DNA from: Roseiarcus sp963780825
GTDB lineage: Bacteria > Pseudomonadota > Alphaproteobacteria > Rhizobiales > Beijerinckiaceae
NCBI GenBank assembly: GCA_963780825.1
Contig: CAWADL010000024.1
Span: 558,001 to 622,000, forward strand
Direction: 5' to 3'
DNA: 64,000 nucleotides
The translations under genes were made by a program, and so were the position numbers. Shown one piece after another: positions 1 to 9,807 of this stretch (positions are counted from its first letter, which is position 1; every line of letters starts with the position of its first letter). The notes under the pieces were generated by a model. That model did no database searches. It saw nothing but the letters and a program-made list of their open reading frames with translations, and was not told where the DNA came from.

Positions 1-1
1 G

Positions 2-763
2 GTGCTGATCCAGAAGCCGATGGGGCGAAACGAGGCCGAGGCGAGCGAAATCCTCGGGATATGTCGCGCCAAACGGCTGGTTGCCGCGGTCAATTTTCAA
101 TTGCGGTTCGCGCCCGCGATGCTGGCGGTCGCAGACGCGTTCGCGCGCGGCTTGCTCGGCGATCTCGTCGACGTCGAGGCGCATCTCGCCATCGACACGC
201 CGTGGGACATGTTCGCGTTCCTGAAGGGCTTGAAGCGCGTCGAAATCGCCGTTCACTCCATCCACTATCTCGACCTCATGCGCAGCCTGCTCGGCGATCC
301 CAAGGGGGTTCACGCCAAGACCATCGGGCATCCGAATTCGACGATGGCGCAAACGCGCACCTCTGCGATTCTCGACTATGGCGATCGCGTGCGCTGCACG
401 CTGTCGGTCAACCACAATCACGCCTTCGGTCGCCGCCATCAGGTCGCCGAATTTCGCTTCGACGGGACCGAAGGCGCGGCGCACGTGAGCCTCGGCCTGC
501 TGCTCGATTATCCCCGCGGCGAGCCGGATGCGCTGTCCATCCGGCCGAAGGGCGAGACCGCAATGGTTCGACGTCCCCCTGCGCGGCGGCTGGTTCCCCG
601 ATGCTTTCGTCGGCCGCATGGCCAATCTGCAGCGCTTCGTCGCCGGTGAGGACGCCGGCGCTTGATCGCGAGCGTCGAGGACGCGTGGTCGACCATGGCG
701 CTCGTCGAGGCGATGTACCGATCGAGCGCCGCGCCGGCGACCGCGCCTTCGCCGCATCCCTGA
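2..763 (+). CDS. Gfo/Idh/MocA-family oxidoreductase, 5'-truncated, frameshifted
   Basis: This is the C-terminal part of an NAD(P)-dependent sugar or polyol dehydrogenase; the Rossmann domain lies outside the window. The first residues visible (LIQKPMG) match the E-K-P turn that follows the nucleotide-binding fold, and the rest matches the C-terminal substrate domain. The frame changes near 555 and again near 658, and each new frame continues a sensible protein (WFDVPLRGGWFPDAFVGR, then SVEDAWSTMALVEAMY), ending with TGA at 761-763. It sits 13 bases before the MaoC-like gene and probably shares its operon. Family is fairly sure; the substrate is unknown. Confidence 0.75.
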
Positions 764-776
764 GCGAAAGTGACCG

Positions 777-1227
777 ATGAACGAACAAACGATCTACTAC
801 GAGGACTACCAACTCGGCTCGGTGCGGCTCACGCACGGCCGCACCATCACCGAGACCGATTTCGTCGTGCATGCCGGCCATACCGGCGATTTCTTTCCGC
901 ATCATCATGGACGCGGAGTTCATGAAGACGACGTCGTTCGGCCAGCGCATCGCGCATGGCACGATGGTTTTTGCCATCGGCGTCGGCCTGACCGCGACGC
1001 TCATCAATCCGGTTGCCTTCTCCTATGGGTACGATCGCCTGCGTTTCATCCGTCCGGTGTTCATCGGCGACACGATCCGCACGCGGGTGACGATCGCCTC
1101 GAAGGAGGACGATTCCCGCCGATCAGGCCAAGGGCGCGTGATCGAGCGCTGCGAGGTTCTGAATCAAAGAGACGAAGTCGTGCTCGCCGCCGACCATATC
1201 TTGCTGGTTGAGAAGCGTCCGACATGA
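777..1227 (+). CDS. MaoC-like dehydratase, frameshifted
   Basis: The product is a single hot-dog-fold MaoC-like (enoyl-CoA hydratase 2-type) protein of about 150 residues. The N-terminus starts at ATG 777 and runs to DFFPHH. One extra base near 903-907 then shifts the frame, and the protein resumes with MDAEFMKTTSFGQRIAHG and continues through GYDRLRFIRPVFIGDTIRTR to the stop at 1225-1227. The A-H-G element is typical of MaoC-like proteins. Its place between an oxidoreductase and an epimerase suggests it hydrates or dehydrates an intermediate of the same catabolic route. The substrate cannot be read from the sequence. Confidence 0.8.
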
Positions 1228-1309
1228 ACAAACGGGCGCTCGCTGGGCGCGCGCATTGTTCCACAAACCTGTGCGCCAGTCTTGACGGCGAGAGACGGAG
1301 AGCTCTACG

Positions 1310-2254
1310 ATGAAATTTCTTGTCACCGGCGGCACAGGCTTTATTGGCGCCTCCGTCGTCAGAAACCTCGCAGCGCGCGGTGTTCCGACTGTCGTGGCTG
1401 ACTTGAACGCCAGCGCCGCTCCCAGCATTGGCGCCGCCAAGGTCGAAGCTATGGACGTCGCCGACGCACGCTCGGTCGAAGCCGTGTTCGCGCGGCATCC
1501 CGACATCACCCATTGCATTCACCTCGCATATTTGATGAGCGCGGAGGTTGAGGCCAATCCGGCGCTTGGCGTAAACGTCAATGTGCTCGGCATGGTGAAC
1601 ATGTTCGAGGCGGTCGTTCGTCATCGCCTGACGCGTCTCGTCTTCACGAGCAGCGAAACTGTATTTGGCGCGAACCAAGCTCGTTATGGCAATCGTCCGG
1701 TGAAGGAAGAGGATTTTTGTTCGCCAGAGGACCACTTTTTTACCTATGGCGTGATGAAGCTCCTCGACGAATTCATCGCAAGAAAATACATGGAGAAGCA
1801 CGCGGTGAGCCTCGCCTGTGTGCGGCCCGCCGTCGTGTTCGGGCATGGGCGGAAGCGCGGCTCGGTACTGTGGGCGGAGGACTATGCCTCCCGGCCAGCG
1901 TCTGGCGAGACGGCGCGGCTGCCCTTCTCACAGCATTCGCGTGAGACGTGGATATACAAGGACGACTGCGCCGAACAGTTGGTGCGACTCGCGCTGAAGG
2001 AAAAGCTCGGGCATTTTGCGTACAACAACGGCGGGGCCTATGCCTCTGGCGAGGAGATTGCCGCCGCGGTCAAGCATTGGCTGCCTGACGCACGCATTGA
2101 ATTCGATGAAACCAAGCCGCGAACGCCGCTCATCGATTGGCAGGACGGAGAGCGGCTCGCGCAAGAGATCGACTTCCGCCCGCGCTCGCTCAGCGAAGGC
2201 GTGCGGGCTCACATCAACGAAGCGCTTCGCGAGCTTGGCCGCAAGGAGATCTGA
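1310..2254 (+). CDS. NAD-dependent epimerase/dehydratase (extended SDR)
   Basis: An intact 314-residue extended short-chain dehydrogenase. The NAD-binding motif TGGTGFIG is at residues 6-13, followed by an acidic residue in VVADLN that favours NAD over NADP. The catalytic Y-x-x-x-K pair is in FTYGVMKLLDEF near residue 145. Such enzymes epimerise, dehydrate or oxidise nucleotide sugars or free sugar acids. Because its neighbours look catabolic rather than cell-wall biosynthetic, oxidation or epimerisation of a free sugar acid or aldose is more likely. It lies 82 bases after the MaoC-like gene and 2 bases before the MetE-like gene. Confidence 0.85.
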   Translation: MKFLVTGGTGFIGASVVRNLAARGVPTVVADLNASAAPSIGAAKVEAMDVADARSVEAVFARHPDITHCIHLAYLMSAEVEANPALGVNVNVLGMVNMFEAVVRHRLTRLVFTSSETVFGANQARYGNRPVKEEDFCSPEDHFFTYGVMKLLDEFIARKYMEKHAVSLACVRPAVVFGHGRKRGSVLWAEDYASRPASGETARLPFSQHSRETWIYKDDCAEQLVRLALKEKLGHFAYNNGGAYASGEEIAAAVKHWLPDARIEFDETKPRTPLIDWQDGERLAQEIDFRPRSLSEGVRAHINEALRELGRKEI

Positions 2255-2256
2255 TT

Positions 2257-3247
2257 ATGGCGCGTTATCGCAACACCGTGGTTGGCAGCTATCCGCGTCC
2301 CTCCGAGGTCGCGGACACGATGAAGAAACCGACGCTGGTACAGGCCGAGGCCGACGAGATGGTTCGTTGGGCGGCGCGGGATCAGGCCGAACTGGGTCTC
2401 GATGTGATCACCGATGGCGAGGCCTATCGCGAGAACATGTACTACTTCTATCAGAAGCGCGTCGATGGCGTGACCTTTGAAAACATGCCGCGGCTCTCGT
2501 TCGGGACAGCGGGTTTCGGCATCGAGTGCCCACGGGTCATCGGTCGCATCGAGAATCCGCGCTTCAATCTCGCCCATAATTGGAAGCTGGCGCGCGCGGC
2601 GGCGCCCGCGCATGTGCGCGTCAAACAAACGGTGACCGGTCCGCACGTGCTGACGCGCTTCAGCGTCAATGAGCGAAAGGACCTTTATCCCGACGATCAG
2701 GCGCTATGCCGCGCCTGGGCGGCGGTGCTTCGCGAGGAGCTCGCTGAAGTCGTGGCGGCCGGATGCTCTGATATTCAGTTCGACGAGCCGATGTGGACCG
2801 AAGCGCCCGAGCAAAGCGAATGGGCCGCCGAAGTGCTCAACGAGCTTATCGATAGTCTGCCGAAGTCGGTGCGGATAGGTCTGCACGTTTGTGGGGGCAA
2901 TCCCCGCCGCAAGCGTATCTACTTCACCAAATATATGGACCTCGCGCCGGCATTTCGGAAAATGCACATTCAAGAAGTGTCGCTCGAACATTGCACGCTG
3001 AGTTACGATCTGATGGAGCTTTGGTCGCTCTGGGACTTCAAGGGAGATCTGGCTTTAGGCGTGATTGATCAGCGCAGCGATGAGATCGAGACGGTCGATG
3101 TAGTGCGGGCGCGGATCGAGCCGGCGCTCAAGCACTTTCCCGCGCGAGCGGTTGGTGCTGACGAGCGAGTGCGGCTTTGGCCATGTACCGCTCGACATCA
3201 CGCATAAGAAGCTCGCGGTGCTCGTGAAGGCTTCGCACGAGCTTTAA
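2257..3247 (+). CDS. core MetE-like (cobalamin-independent methionine synthase C-terminal domain) protein, frameshifted
   Basis: A protein of about 330 residues matching only the catalytic C-terminal barrel of MetE; the N-terminal half of full MetE is absent. The start fits the family (VVGSYPRP). The zinc ligand pair H-x-C is in GLHVCGGN near residue 210. The last zinc cysteine lies beyond a frame change near 3146: the original frame runs into unrelated residues, while the +1 frame reads TSECGFGHVPLDITHKK and ends at TAA 3245-3247. The family transfers methyl groups to thiols. In this company it may demethylate a substrate or be a relative with another thiol chemistry; methionine synthesis itself is not demonstrated. 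Confidence 0.75.
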
Positions 3248-3275
3248 ATACACTGGCTTTCGGGGAGGCGGCGGA

Positions 3276-4121
3276 GTGGCGCAGATTCTGATCGATACCC
3301 ATCTGCATCTGATCTACCGGCAACGCTTGAGCTATCCCTGGCTCGCCGATGTCGAGCCGCTCAATCGCGACTTTCTGCTGCAAGCCTATCAGGCAGAGGC
3401 CCGACGCTGCGGTGTTTCCGCCGCCTTGCACATGGAGGTCGACGTCGCGCCCGATCTCATTGAGACCGAAACGCGGCACGTCGAGACACTGGCCGCCGAG
3501 CCGGGCGCTTTGTTGCGCGGAGCGGTTAGCGCCTGCCGTCCGGAGAGCACGGATTTTCCCGCGTTTCTGGAACGGCAGGCCGCCAATCCTTTCGTACGCG
3601 GATTTCGCCGCGTGCTTCATGTCGTCCCCGATGCGCTGAGCCAATCGGCGACTTTCCGAGCTCATTTGAATTTGCTCGCAAGGGCGAGCAAACCGTTCGA
3701 TCTGTGCGTACGAGCGGACCAACTGCCCGTGGCGATCGAGCTGATCGACGCCTGTCCTGATGTTCAGTTCGTGTTAGATCATTGCGGGGTTCCGGCGATC
3801 AAAGAGCGCGCCGAGCATCCCTGGCGCGATCACATTGCGGCGATTGCTGAGAGGCCAAATGTGGTCGTCAAGATATCAGGCGTCGTCGCCTACGCGGACG
3901 CGGAGAACTGGACACTCGAAGACATCCGTCCCTATGTCGAGCACGCCATCGGTTGCTTCGGTTGGAGCCGCGTCGTGTGGGGCAGCGACTGGCCCGTGTG
4001 CACCCTTACTTCGTCTCTGTCGAATTGGGTTGCGGCGACGCACGCGATCACCGCGGGATGCAGCGCTTCCGAACGCGCGCAGCTGTTCGAGACGAACGCC
4101 AAACGTATTTGGCGGCTCTAG
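3276..4121 (+). CDS. amidohydrolase family 2 (L-fuconolactonase-type) metal-dependent hydrolase
   Basis: An intact 281-residue TIM-barrel hydrolase starting at GTG 3276 after a purine-rich GGGGAGG. The metal-binding D-T-H-L-H-L is at residues 7-12, a second histidine is in VLDHCG near residue 170, and the catalytic Asp is in WGSDWPV near residue 240. This layout matches the COG3618 group that opens sugar lactones (fuconolactone, rhamnonolactone) and some 2-pyrone or lactone intermediates. It is the last gene of the run beginning at position 2. Together with a Gfo/Idh dehydrogenase it fits an oxidise-then-open-lactone sugar acid pathway. Confidence 0.8.
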   Translation: MAQILIDTHLHLIYRQRLSYPWLADVEPLNRDFLLQAYQAEARRCGVSAALHMEVDVAPDLIETETRHVETLAAEPGALLRGAVSACRPESTDFPAFLERQAANPFVRGFRRVLHVVPDALSQSATFRAHLNLLARASKPFDLCVRADQLPVAIELIDACPDVQFVLDHCGVPAIKERAEHPWRDHIAAIAERPNVVVKISGVVAYADAENWTLEDIRPYVEHAIGCFGWSRVVWGSDWPVCTLTSSLSNWVAATHAITAGCSASERAQLFETNAKRIWRL

Positions 4122-4633
4122 GCGGCCTCTCAAATTTCGCCTGCCGTCCTCTTCGGACTGTGCCCGGTACCGGACGATTACGGGGAACCAAGGCGACCGC
4201 CGGCGCGCCGCGCGTCGCGCTTGAGCGCAAGCTTGGCAAGCCGGGAGCGCCATCGCTTGGCAGTCACGATCAACGGCGGCTCTTGATGGTCAGCGGACGC
4301 CCAGCCAACGGGGTCTTCGGAACAAGGCGTTGCGCTAACCGTTAACGGCTGGCGTCCGGCTAGAGGGGCCTTGCGTACGTCCGGGGTAGCTATTGCATTG
4401 GAATTTCGTAACGGGATGAACGGTTTGCATTATCTGAAGCCCGATCCTTCATTTACAAGCGGTACATCCCCGTTTGCAGGCGCGCGCAACTCGGAATCTG
4501 TGCCTGACATAAACACGCAAGTCGGCGGGGTAATGCTGAGGCCCGCCTTTTGACTGCTCCCACACGGTGGCATCCCGGCAGGGTCGGTAATGCATCGATG
4601 GCTTGACTGCTAAATAGAGGAACGTTGGACCCA
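4122..4633. other. intergenic region without a recognised gene
   Basis: No open frame here looks like a real protein. A 60-codon frame at 4371-4553 has no recognisable features. The only candidate signal is the promoter-like element at 4319-4343. Confidence 0.6.
4319..4343 (+). promoter_or_regulatory. candidate EcfG-type general stress promoter
   Basis: GGAAC at 4319-4323 is followed, after 16 bases, by CGTT at 4340-4343. This matches the GGAAC-N16/17-CGTT pattern used by the alphaproteobacterial general stress sigma factor EcfG. The next gene downstream encodes a trehalose enzyme, a plausible member of that regulon. The match is short enough to occur about once by chance in a window of this size, and the leader to treZ would be about 280 bases, so this is only a candidate. 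Confidence 0.3.
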
Positions 4634-6426
4634 ATGTCATTCATGGCGCGTCACAGCCATACGATCAACCAAAACGGGGCCTTCGGCGCAACGCTGCTTG
4701 GCAACGGCGAAGCTAGATTTCGCTTTTGGGCGCCTGCGCTGCGTCATGTTGCGCTGGTATTTGAGGGGCGAGATCCAATAAAGATGAATCGGCTTGAGAA
4801 TGGATGGTTTGAGGTGACGGCGGCATGCGAGGCCGGCGCTGCATACCAATATCAGGTGGACGAGAATCTGTTGGTCGCTGATCCCGCCGCGCGCGCCATG
4901 CGGGGTGACGTCTTTGGGGCGAGCATCGTTTGCGACCCGCAGGCCTATGCCTGGAAGGCGCAGGGCTGGAAAGGTCGTCCATGGCATGAAGCGGTGTTCT
5001 ATGAATTGCACGTTGGGGCGTTCGGCGGCTTCCGCGGCGTGCAAGAAGCGTTGCCAGGCCTGCGAGGCCTCGGTATTACCGCGGTCGAACTGATGCCGGT
5101 AAGCGCGTTTCCCGGCGAACGCAATTGGGGATACGACGGCGTCCTCCCCTACGCGCCGAGTTCATCTTACGGAACTCCAGACGAGCTCAAGGCGCTGATC
5201 GACCGTGCGCACGAACTTGGGATGATGATATTTCTAGATGTGGTCTACAACCATTTCGGGCCGGAAGGGAATTTCATCGGCGCCTATGCGCCGCCGTTCT
5301 TCCGCCGCGACGCCCACAACGCCTGGGGACGCGCTATCGATTTCCGCAGGCCGGAAGTGCGTCGCTTCTACACGGAAAATGCGCTCTACTGGCTGCAGGA
5401 GTTCAGGTTCGATGGACTCCGTTTTGATGCGGTGCATGCGATATTGCATCCGGATTGGTTGGACGACACGGCCGCCGAAATTCGCGCGACGCTGGCGAGC
5501 GATCGTTATGTGCATTTCGTTCTGGAGAACGACAACAATGTCGCCAGCCATATGCGTGACGGATATTTTTCCGCACAGTGGAACGACGACGCTCATCATG
5601 TCCTGCATGTGCTGCTGACCGGAGAGACGGGCAATTATTACGTCGACTTCGCTGACGATCCCGCAGCTAAACTAGCGCGGAGCTTGTCTGAAGGATTTGT
5701 TTTTCAGGGCGAGCCGTCGATCAATCGCGGTGGCGCTGCGCGAGGTACGCCGAGCGGCGACCTACCCCCGCAGTCGTTCGTTTTGTTTCTGCAGAACCAT
5801 GACCAAATCGGTAATCGGGCGTTCGGGGAGCGCTTGACCGACTTGACCGAACCGCGCGCGCTCGAAGCCGCCATCGTGCTGCAGATGCTTTCGCCCCATA
5901 TTCCGCTGCTTTTCATGGGCGAGGAGTACGCCAGCAAGACTCCGTTCCTGTTCTTCTCGGAAATGAATGAGAAGTTGGCCCAGTCGATTAGAGAGGGGCG
6001 CAAGCGGGAGTTCAACTCGGCGCTGACGAACTGCCAGACCCAAATGCGAGCGAGACTTTCAACCAATCCGTGCCGCAGCCCGACATTAGCGTCGGACGTC
6101 GCCGGTTTCGCCTTTATCAGAGTTTGCTGGCGCTGCGCCGAGAGCGAATCACGCCACATATCCCAGGCGCTTGCTCACTGAGCGCTCGCGCTATCGCCGA
6201 CAAAGCGGTCATCGCGCGCTGGCGTCTAGGCAATGGGGCCAATTTGACGATCGCTATCAACCTCGGGGCCGAGTCGGTGAGCTGCCTCGCGCCCTCTGAT
6301 CCGCTTTTGTTCGAGAGCGCCGCGAGGAGCGCACGAGACGCTGCGAAATGGCGAACTCGCTCCAAACGCTACCGTCGCGCTAATGTCGGAAACATAAGTG
6401 GGATCGTGTCTCGCACATCAGTGTGA
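4634..6426 (+). CDS. treZ: malto-oligosyltrehalose trehalohydrolase, frameshifted near the 3' end
   Basis: A GH13 enzyme that releases trehalose from maltooligosyl-trehalose. The N-terminal beta-sandwich is followed by the barrel with LMPVSAFPGERNWGYDG, region I DVVYNHFGPEGN, region II GLRFDAVHAI (nucleophile Asp), the acid/base Glu in VLENDNN and region IV FLQNHDQIGN. Near 6025 the frame changes; the other frame reads DELPDPNASETFNQS and then RFRLYQSLLALRRERI, the usual C-terminal domain, stopping at 6426. An upstream TTG at 4625 lies 4 bases after GAGG, while ATG 4634 lies 13 bases after it, so the start is uncertain. The partner synthase treY is not in the window. Confidence 0.9.
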
Positions 6427-6496
6427 TGCGCTGACGTTTTGATCCGCGTCGCTTCTGCTATACACGTGGGCAACTTCCCCTGTTCGAGACGCGCAC

Positions 6497-7518
6497 GTGA
6501 AAAAGATCGGCTTCCTGTCGTTTGGCCATTGGACGCCGTCGCCGCAATCGCAAACGCGTTCGGCGGCGGACGCGCTCCTGCAATCGATCGACCTCGCCGT
6601 GGCCGCGGAAGAGCTTGGAGCGGATGGCGCTTACTTTCGCGTACACCATTTCGCTCGCCAGCTGGCGTCACCTTTTCCTCTGCTTGCCGCGGTTGGCGCC
6701 AAGACGCAGCGGATCGAGATCGGCACGGCGGTCATCGACATGCGTTACGAAAATCCGCTCTACATGGCGGAAGACGCAGGCGCGGCGGATCTGATTGCTC
6801 GAGGGCGGCTGCAACTCGGTATCAGTCGCGGATCGCCGGAGCAGGTCATCGACGGCTGGCGCTACTTTGGCTATCGTCCGGCCGACGGTCAGTCTACGCC
6901 GATCTCGGACGCCGCCACGCCGAAGTTTTGTTGGAGACGCTGCGCGGGGAGGGCTTCGCCGAGCCCAATCCGTCGCCCATGTTCCCCAATCCGCCTGGGC
7001 CTATTGCGCATCGAGCCGCACGCGCCCGGACTGCGCGAGCGCATCTGGTGGGGCGCGGGCTCGAACGCAACTGCCGCTTGGGCAGGCAAACTCGGCATGA
7101 ACTGCAAAGCTCCACGCTCAAAGACGACGAGACCGGAGAGCCTTTCCATGTTCAGCAGGCGGCGCAAATCCGCATCTATCGCGAGGCTTGGAAGGCGGCG
7201 GGACATACTCGCGAGCCCCGCGTCTCGGTCAGCCGCAGTGTTTTCCCGCTGGTCGACGAGCGAGATCGCGCCTATTTCGGCCGCGGCGGCAAGGAGCAGG
7301 ACACGATCGGTTTCATTGACGCGAATACTCGCGCCATCTTCGGTCGCGGCTACGCGGCCGAGCCGGACGCGCTGATCAAGGAGCTCGCGAAGGATGAGGC
7401 CATCGCCGAAGCCGACACGCTGTTGCTCACCGTCCCCAATCAACTGGGCGTCGACTACAACGCGCACGTGATCGAAGCGATCCTGAAGGACGTGGCGCCG
7501 GCGCTGGGGTGGCGGTGA
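6497..7518 (+). CDS. LLM-class (luciferase-like) flavin-dependent oxidoreductase, frameshifted
   Basis: A bacterial luciferase-like monooxygenase or F420/FMN oxidoreductase of about 340 residues, starting at GTG 6497. Family segments include MKKIGFLSFGHW, AEELGADGAYFRVHHF, IEIGTAVIDMRYENP and GRLQLGISRGSPEQV. Three frame changes (near 6898, 6990 and 7100) are needed to join these to GLRERIWWGAGSNATAAWAG and to the C-terminal half, which ends TVPNQLGVDYNAHVIEAIL. It lies 70 bases after treZ with no obvious functional link. The substrate and the choice of FMN or F420 cannot be told. Confidence 0.75.
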
Positions 7519-7549
7519 TACCTGGTTGCGGGTCTCGCATCGGCGCGGG

Positions 7550-8347
7550 TCAGGCGCCGAGTTGACCCACGTGAAAGCCCAGTCGATTCTCGACGTCACC
7601 CGGCGCGATGAAACCCGCGATCGAATAGCCTCTGGATCGGTCTCTGGGTCGTCGGTCGCCCCAGTGAGGCAATGAAGGCCTCCCACTCCGGTTTGATCTC
7701 GGAATCCGGAGGGAGACTCGCGACGTCGACGAGACGCTTGGTGTCCGCGATCGCCTGCTTGTCGAACGAGGCGATCCGCATCGCCAGCGCTATCCACGAA
7801 ACCGTCCAGTTCCGCGTCCGGCAAGGCGCGATTGACGTAGCCATATCGCTCGGCGAGTTCGCCGCGGATATCGTCCGCGCTCAACAACACCTCCAGCGCG
7901 CGGCCCGCGCCCCATCAGACGGGGCAAGCGCGCCATCGGGCCGCCGCCCGGCACCGAGCCCGCGCCGACCTCCCATTGCGAAAGAATCGCTTTCTCGCGA
8001 CTGGCAAAGCGCATATCGCTCGCCAGCGCGAGTTCGCTGCCGACGCCGGTCGCCCGTCCCCGGATAGAGGCGATGGAGACCACCGGCGCGCGGCTCAGAC
8101 GCACCAGCATGTCTGGCAGCGCCTGCAACCCGGTCACTCCCGGCGGGATCTTCGCTGACTCCTCAAGCGGCGCCAGAAAATCGTAGTGCGTCAGGAAAAA
8201 ACCTTCGACGGCGCTGTCAAACACCACCACCTTCAACTTTTCGTCGGATTCGATCTCGGCAATGATCTCATTCAGCTCCGGTATCGTCTCGGGGCCAAAA
8301 ATGTTGACCGGCGGATGGTCGAATGTCACGCGCCAATACGTTGGCAA
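7550..8347 (-). CDS. enoyl-CoA hydratase/isomerase family protein, frameshifted
   Basis: A crotonase-fold protein of about 265 residues. The first 150 residues contain the oxyanion-hole region SIRGRATGVGSELALASDMRF, followed by FASREKAILSQWEVGAG. The frame changes near 7905, 7830 and 7615, after which the protein reads LLSADDIRGELAERYGYVNRALP, then MRIASFDKQAIADTKRLVD, then GFIAPGDVENRLGFHVGQ with TGA complementary to 7550-7552. The start shown is TTG 8347; an AAGGAGA plus ATG about 55 bases upstream suggests the true N-terminus lies there behind another frame change. It converges on the LLM gene and may belong to the same peripheral catabolism. Confidence 0.75.
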
Positions 8348-8440
8348 TCGCCGTTCGAGGCGAATCTGACGGACAGAGGATATTCTTTCGGGCGATTTAT
8401 GACATTCTCCTTTGTGGCGAAGAGCGCGCCGTTGCCCCGC

Positions 8441-9778
8441 TCAAATTGATCTTCGCAACGAACGAAACGCGGCGCGCATTTCCGTGGCAAACAACGCCGG
8501 TTGCTCCCACGCGGCGAAGTGCCCACCTTTAGGGAGCTCGTTGAAGTAAATGAGATTGGGATAGGCCCGCTCCGTCCAGCTTCGCGGCGCCGCATAGATC
8601 TCGTCCGGGAAGACGCTCACTGCGACCGGCATGCGCCACGTGTTTGGGCTCGAAGAAATTCAGCTTGTTTTCCCAATACAGCCGGGCCGACGAGATCGCC
8701 GTATTGGTCAACCAATAGAGTGTGATGTTGTCCAGTATGTCGTCTCTGCTCAGCCCCTCGGAAGCCCCGTCGAACACCCTGGCTATGAGCTCTTCGCTGC
8801 GAGCGTCGTGATCGAGGATCCAAGCGGCCAGGCCAAGTAGGCGAATCCGCAATCCCGTAGAGCGTCTGCGGCCGGTTCGCCATTTCAATGGCGTATCCGA
8901 GGCCATGTTTGTAAAAGGAATCCAGTTGCTCGTACGCGCGCATTTCATCCGCCGGCAGGTTGGCGGGCGGGGAGCCGCCGGGTTGCAACGCCTTGGCGAT
9001 ATCGGCGGGCACCGTTGCTGGCATATTTGTGTGAATACCAAGCAATTGCGGCGGCGCTTGCAACGCCATTTGCTCGGTGATGGCGTTGCCCCAGTCGCCG
9101 CCCTGCGCCACATATCGCTCGTATCCGAGCCGCTGCATGAGCGCGATCCACGCGCGCGCGACGCGGGCCGGATCCCAGCCGCTCGCCGTCGGTTTGGCTG
9201 AGAAGCCGTAACCCGGAAATCGATGGAATTACGAGATGGAAGGCGTCCGCCACGCTCCCGCCATGCGCGGTTGGATTTGTGAGCGGGTCGATGATTTTCA
9301 GTTGCTCGATGATCGAACCAGGCCAGCCATGCGTAACAATCATTGGCAACGCCTCATCGTGCTTGGAGCGCACGTGAATGAAATGAATATCGAGCCCGTC
9401 GATTTCGGTGAGATACTGCGGCAGAGCGTTGAGCCTCGCTTCTATCTTGCGCCAGTCATAGTCCGTCCGCCAATACCGCGCGAGTTGCTGCATCGTCGCC
9501 AATCGCACGCCCTGCGAAGCGTCCGCAACCGTCTCGCGCTCGGGCCATTGCGTCATGATTAGCCGCTCGCGTAGATCCGCAAGTCTTTCGCCGGAGAATT
9601 CGACGTGGAAAGGGCGAACGGTCTCGTTGCCCGTCGCGGCCGACGCCTCCCCGGGCAGCCATGCAGCCGCGCCGGCGCTTAATACGCCAACCGCAGCCGC
9701 TCCCAGAAATCGGCGCCGATCCTGATCAAACTCGCCGCTCGTAGCATCTCGACGCGACGTATTGCTGAGCATGTTCAT
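8441..9778 (-). CDS. Tat-exported epoxide hydrolase-type alpha/beta hydrolase, frameshifted
   Basis: A protein of about 440 residues with an N-terminal Tat signal (DRRRFLGAAAVGVLSAG, then an A-x-A site near residue 48), the epoxide hydrolase N-terminal domain (VRPFHVEFSGERLADLRERL), and an alpha/beta hydrolase fold with HGWPGS and a nucleophile elbow GGDWGNA. At least three frame changes (near 9215, 8825 and 8620) are needed to reach the catalytic-His end, ELPKGGHFAAWEQP. Start is ATG 9778. Export is unusual for this mostly cytoplasmic family. Function beyond hydrolysis of an epoxide or related substrate is unproven. Confidence 0.8.
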
Positions 9779-9807
9779 AGCTGTTCCTCCTTGTCATAGT
9801 GCGCTGA

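Noticed and set aside
2..763. Interpreting the broken genes as true pseudogenes
   Set aside because: Frame changes also hit essential genes and leave protein sequence well conserved on both sides, which fits sequencing indels better than decay.
4371..4553. A 60-codon open frame in the gap before treZ
   Set aside because: No ribosome-binding site, no family resemblance and uneven composition.
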